Part shown: positions 61,408 through 64,000 of the stretch, in pieces
How the letters are laid out: each line of letters starts with the position of its first letter
How positions within the stretch are numbered: the stretch's first letter is position 1
Source of the DNA: Bacteroidia bacterium
GTDB lineage: Bacteria; Bacteroidota; Bacteroidia; Palsa-965
DNA: 64,000 nt
Direction of reading: 5' to 3'
Assembly: GCA_023151315.1 (NCBI GenBank)
Contig: JAKLJE010000013.1
Span: 1-64,000 of the forward strand
The notes under the pieces: generated by a model
Database searches by the model: none
What the model saw: only the letters and a program-made list of their open reading frames with translations
What the model was told of the DNA's origin: nothing
Position numbers and translations under genes: made by a program

Positions 61408-62445
61408 TCAGTATTTATTGAGGAAGTGTTCTTCAACATCGAATGTTGAACGCACACCAACAAGATCATATTCTTTCTCGAGCCAACTTTCTGCAACTCT
61501 CCGACCTTGTTCTTTCAGATGCATTAAGAATTCCCAGGATGTATTGAGTTTGCTGGAGTAGGAGAGTTTGTCCAACACGTCATATCCGGAAATGCAGTGC
61601 ACGAATATTTCACGGTCCTGTTCCGGTAATTTCACGCCGCGACGAATCAATTCATTGCGATAATGAACAAGGTGCATTTCATTAATAAGACTTGAATTGA
61701 AACTGATTTCATTTACGCGTTCTGAAATATCTCGGGCAGAAGTCGGCAAGTTGTGGATGTTGATGGAATTAATCTTCACCAGCACCACGTCGTGCGAAGT
61801 TGTTTCGGCGATCAGCGGTGTAAGCGGAGGATTTCCCATGTATCCGCCGTCCCAGTAGTAATCATTATCAATCTTTACAGCCTGAAAAAGAAACGGCAAA
61901 CACGCAGAAGCAAGAACAGCATCTACTGTGATTTCGTGGTTATGGAAAACTTTGGCACGATTGGTTTTCACATTTGTCGCGCAAACGAAAAGTTTCTTTG
62001 TGTTATAGTGCTGCAGCTCTTTGAAATCGATCAGATCTTCCAATACATCACGAAGCGGATTATAATTGAAAGGATTCAATTCGTACGGCGACAGCGTTTG
62101 TGAAATAGCATTGTACCAGAGATACCCCGGAGAATAATGCATGTTTCCGAAGTTCATTGCATTATCCCAAGGTGAAGGCTTGAACATGTAGCTGCCGTAC
62201 TGGGAAATTTTTCTCCACAATGTCTCGAGAAGTTCTTTCGCTTTTTCAGGTCCTCCGATGTGTAATCCATAAGCGAGCGTCACCGCATTAACCGCGCCTG
62301 CGCTCGTGCCGCAAATTCCTTCCGCAACAATTTCCTCAACTTCCAGCAAGCGATCCAATACGCCCCACGTAAATGCACCGTGTGCACCACCGCCCTGAAG
62401 AGCGAGAGTGACAAGTTTCTTATCAAACAAATGGCGTGGATTCAC
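61408..62445 (-). CDS. Patatin-like phospholipase family protein
   Basis: A 345-residue cytoplasmic lipid acyl hydrolase. Oxyanion loop LQGGGAHGAF (residues ~17-26), nucleophile in GTSAG (Ser ~48) and catalytic Asp in WDGGYMGNPP (~200); the Ser-Asp dyad is complete. Last gene of the 3-hydroxybutyrate-dehydrogenase unit (41 bases after the membrane protein). Patatin-like genes next to 3-HB dehydrogenase are seen in other bacteria; whether it acts on PHA or phospholipid is not known. Confidence 0.92.
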   Translation of the reverse strand: MNPRHLFDKKLVTLALQGGGAHGAFTWGVLDRLLEVEEIVAEGICGTSAGAVNAVTLAYGLHIGGPEKAKELLETLWRKISQYGSYMFKPSPWDNAMNFGNMHYSPGYLWYNAISQTLSPYELNPFNYNPLRDVLEDLIDFKELQHYNTKKLFVCATNVKTNRAKVFHNHEITVDAVLASACLPFLFQAVKIDNDYYWDGGYMGNPPLTPLIAETTSHDVVLVKINSINIHNLPTSARDISERVNEISFNSSLINEMHLVHYRNELIRRGVKLPEQDREIFVHCISGYDVLDKLSYSSKLNTSWEFLMHLKEQGRRVAESWLEKEYDLVGVRSTFDVEEHFLNKY

Positions 62446-62486
62446 GGCGGCAAAGATAACTGGAAATACCGTGTTGTGGAGTTAAG

Positions 62487-62885
62487 TTATTTTCCTCCTG
62501 AGGAAATAGATTGACTTTTTGAGATTGAAGCTGCAATTCCAATTGCATACGTAACCATCAAAGCCAGAATGGGGAGCAAGGGATACATTTTCTCTTCTTC
62601 GTTGCCGTCAGAGAAAAGCAAAACGGAGACAATGAAAATGGCGACAGTTGGTATAAACAGAATAATAAAGCCCGCTATTTTCGCTCCTTTCGAATGGCTT
62701 TTGCCAATGAAAAGTCCTGCAGCTACTCCCATCAAAATCCAGGAAAGCAAAAGCGGGAAGCTGACGAAAATCGTGAGCAATCCGCTCATCGGCCCGTAGT
62801 TGTCGTCTTCAATTCGGAAGATTTGAATAAATCCCGTAACAACGTACAGTATTGCAACTGCAAAAGCCAGAGCTGTTTTACTCAT
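62487..62885 (-). CDS. Small four-helix membrane protein, unknown
   Basis: A 132-residue protein with four hydrophobic segments (around residues 5-23, 33-60, 70-90 and 100-122) separated by short polar loops. No family recognised. It starts 6 bases after the dehydrogenase stop and precedes the patatin gene, so it belongs to their operon. Confidence 0.7.
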   Translation of the reverse strand: MSKTALAFAVAILYVVTGFIQIFRIEDDNYGPMSGLLTIFVSFPLLLSWILMGVAAGLFIGKSHSKGAKIAGFIILFIPTVAIFIVSVLLFSDGNEEEKMYPLLPILALMVTYAIGIAASISKSQSISSGGK

Positions 62886-62891
62886 AACGAT

Positions 62892-63662
62892 TTATTGTGC
62901 GTTCCAACCGCCGTCGACCGGAATAGCGGTTCCCGTTATCAATTCTGCATGATCAGATGCCAGGAAGACACACAAAGCACCCAACGACTCCGTCTTCACG
63001 AATTTTTTCACTGCATGTTTCATCAGCATCACTTTTGCAATCACATCTTCTTCGCTCATGTTGTGCGTCTTTGCCTGATCTGCCACTTGTCCTCGTACCA
63101 GCGGAGTGTCAACATATCCCGGACAAACTGAGTTCGCAGTAATTCCGAAAGGAGCACCTTCCAACGCAGTTACTTTGGTGAAGCCTACAATTCCGTGTTT
63201 GGCGGCTACGTATGCCGATTTAAACTCAGACGCAACTAAGCCGTGGGCAGAAGCAATATTAATCACGCGCCCCCAATTGCGCTGCTTCATTCCGCCGAGC
63301 ACGAGTCGCGTTGTGTGAAAAGCTGCTGTAAGATTGAGCGCAATAATAGCATTCCATTTTTCTACAGGAAAGTTCTCAATTTCAGAAACAAATTGAATGC
63401 CGGCATTGTTGACCAGTACATCAACGTGCCCCAGATTTTTCTCTGTTTCGCCAATGTATTTTTCAATTGCTGCAGGATCCATAAGGTTCGCATCTGAAAA
63501 AAAAGTTTTTACGCCGAATTCTTTGCCAACTGCTGCGGCAATTTCAGCTCCGTTTTTCTCCAGACCGTTGAATGAAATATTGTAGCCTGCGCGGGCGAAT
63601 TCTCTTGCAATACCAAGACCGATTCCACTTGTGCTGCCTGTAATCAGAACATTTTTACTCAT
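62892..63662 (-). CDS. bdhA: 3-hydroxybutyrate dehydrogenase
   Basis: A 256-residue short-chain dehydrogenase, ATG at 63662 (MSKNVLITGSTSGIGLGIA). NAD-binding TGSTSGIG, NNAGIQF, INIASAHG, and YVAAKHG (catalytic Tyr-Lys ~155-159). Residues known to bind substrate in Pseudomonas fragi 3-HB dehydrogenase are present: Gln in NNAGIQF, His in ASAHG, Lys in EFKSAY and Gln in VRGQVADQ. It oxidises (R)-3-hydroxybutyrate to acetoacetate, the recycling step for PHB. Confidence 0.9.
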   Translation of the reverse strand: MSKNVLITGSTSGIGLGIAREFARAGYNISFNGLEKNGAEIAAAVGKEFGVKTFFSDANLMDPAAIEKYIGETEKNLGHVDVLVNNAGIQFVSEIENFPVEKWNAIIALNLTAAFHTTRLVLGGMKQRNWGRVINIASAHGLVASEFKSAYVAAKHGIVGFTKVTALEGAPFGITANSVCPGYVDTPLVRGQVADQAKTHNMSEEDVIAKVMLMKHAVKKFVKTESLGALCVFLASDHAELITGTAIPVDGGWNAQ

Positions 63663-63721
63663 GAGGCAAATGTACGCAACAGGAATCACCGAAGGATCAA
63701 CTGTAAATCGTAATTTCGTGC

Positions 63722-64000
63722 ATGATTTCACTTGATCCGAAAGACCTTAAAACTGCGCAGATTCACCAGTATTTACTGCACGCGGTTGCACCACGACCAA
63801 TTGCCTTTGCAAGTACAGTTGACAAAGACGGGAAACCGAATCTGAGTCCGTTCAGTTTTTTCAATGTGTTTTCTGCGAATCCGCCGGTAGTTATTTTTTC
63901 TCCTGCACGCAGCGGAAGAACAGGAGCGACAAAGAACACGCTCGATAATGTTCGTGAAGTGCCCGAGGTTGTGATCAACGTAGTTAACTACGATCTAGTG
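63722..64000 (+). CDS. Flavin-reductase-like domain protein, 3' truncated
   Basis: The first ~93 residues are visible and the frame runs off the window. ATG at 63722 (MISLDPKDLKTAQIHQYLLHAVAP) leads into RPIAFASTVDKDGKPNLSPFSFFN, VIFSPARSGRTGATKNTLDN and VINVV, typical of the flavin reductase-like/FMN-binding split-barrel family. Divergent from bdhA with 59 bases between. Substrate unknown. Confidence 0.82.
   Translation, partial: MISLDPKDLKTAQIHQYLLHAVAPRPIAFASTVDKDGKPNLSPFSFFNVFSANPPVVIFSPARSGRTGATKNTLDNVREVPEVVINVVNYDLV

Noticed and set aside
61408-62445. Patatin-like protein as the PHA depolymerase
   Set aside because: Operon with 3-hydroxybutyrate dehydrogenase is suggestive, but no PHA-depolymerase motif is visible; left as phospholipase-family.

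Overview
The window is a piece of a Bacteroidota chromosome. The evidence is type IX secretion (T9SS) cargo proteins with type A and type B (CHU_C) sorting domains, a PorV/PorQ-family barrel, SprB adhesin repeats, DUF5103 and GIN-domain proteins, a carboxypeptidase-like/TonB receptor of the OMP_b-brl_3 kind, and promoter-like TAnnTTTG boxes instead of sigma70 sites. GC content looks moderate. I cannot resolve the order; a Chitinophagales/Sphingobacteriales/Flavobacteriales relative is plausible. Most of the window is ordinary chromosome with short intergenic gaps.

Layout. 1-3.9 kb: 3' end of a large T9SS cargo gene and a PorV/PorQ barrel. 4-9.5 kb: greA-HIT, ruvC, then a tightly coupled run (UPF0104 membrane protein, GT2 glycosyltransferase, OppC/DppC permease) and a deoxynucleoside kinase. 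9.7-21 kb: minus-strand block with a kelch T9SS protein, a membrane pyrophosphatase carrying an unusual Cys-rich tail, a small T9SS protein and a 1920-residue SprB-repeat adhesin. 21.1-27.4 kb: an accessory-looking cluster made of a formyltransferase, a signal-less type 1 periplasmic-binding-fold protein and three tail-collar (MdpB-like) paralogs on one strand, and an Asp/Asn beta-hydroxylase, a sulfotransferase and a HExxH protein on the other. 27.4-39.6 kb: pdhB, etfBA, BFN nuclease-family protein, nucleoside permease, thyA - unknown TPR/barrel protein - folA, then clpX, clpP, tig. 39.6-49 kb: TonB receptor, apaG, DUF5103, GIN lipoprotein, PagL-like deacylase, mazG-GAF, multicopper oxidase. 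48.9-49.7 kb: a tRNA-Leu(UAG) gene with four tandem half-tRNA copies upstream, each carrying the same palindromic insert. 49.7-64 kb: alpha/beta hydrolase, class III PHA synthase phaC-phaE, phaJ, a 1727-residue SprB adhesin, a degenerate histidine-kinase-like sensor, another hydrolase, and a 3-hydroxybutyrate dehydrogenase - membrane protein - patatin operon, ending in a truncated flavin-reductase-like gene.

How the parts fit. PhaJ can feed (R)-3-hydroxyacyl-CoA from beta-oxidation to PhaC/PhaE, and 3-hydroxybutyrate dehydrogenase would return the monomer to acetoacetate, so polyhydroxyalkanoate storage and recycling are both represented. thyA, folA, deoxynucleoside kinase, nucleoside permease and mazG all serve nucleotide supply or clean-up. 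tig-clpP-clpX is the standard folding/proteolysis group. The T9SS cargo (six proteins by their C-terminal domains) points to a surface-adhesive, possibly gliding cell.

The two places most worth a second look are the tail-collar/hydroxylase/sulfotransferase/formyltransferase cluster (21.1-27.4 kb) as a possible undescribed protein-modification or surface-fibre system, and the tRNA-Leu half-gene array (49.17-49.65 kb), which no standard feature type explains. Functions proposed for both are inference.
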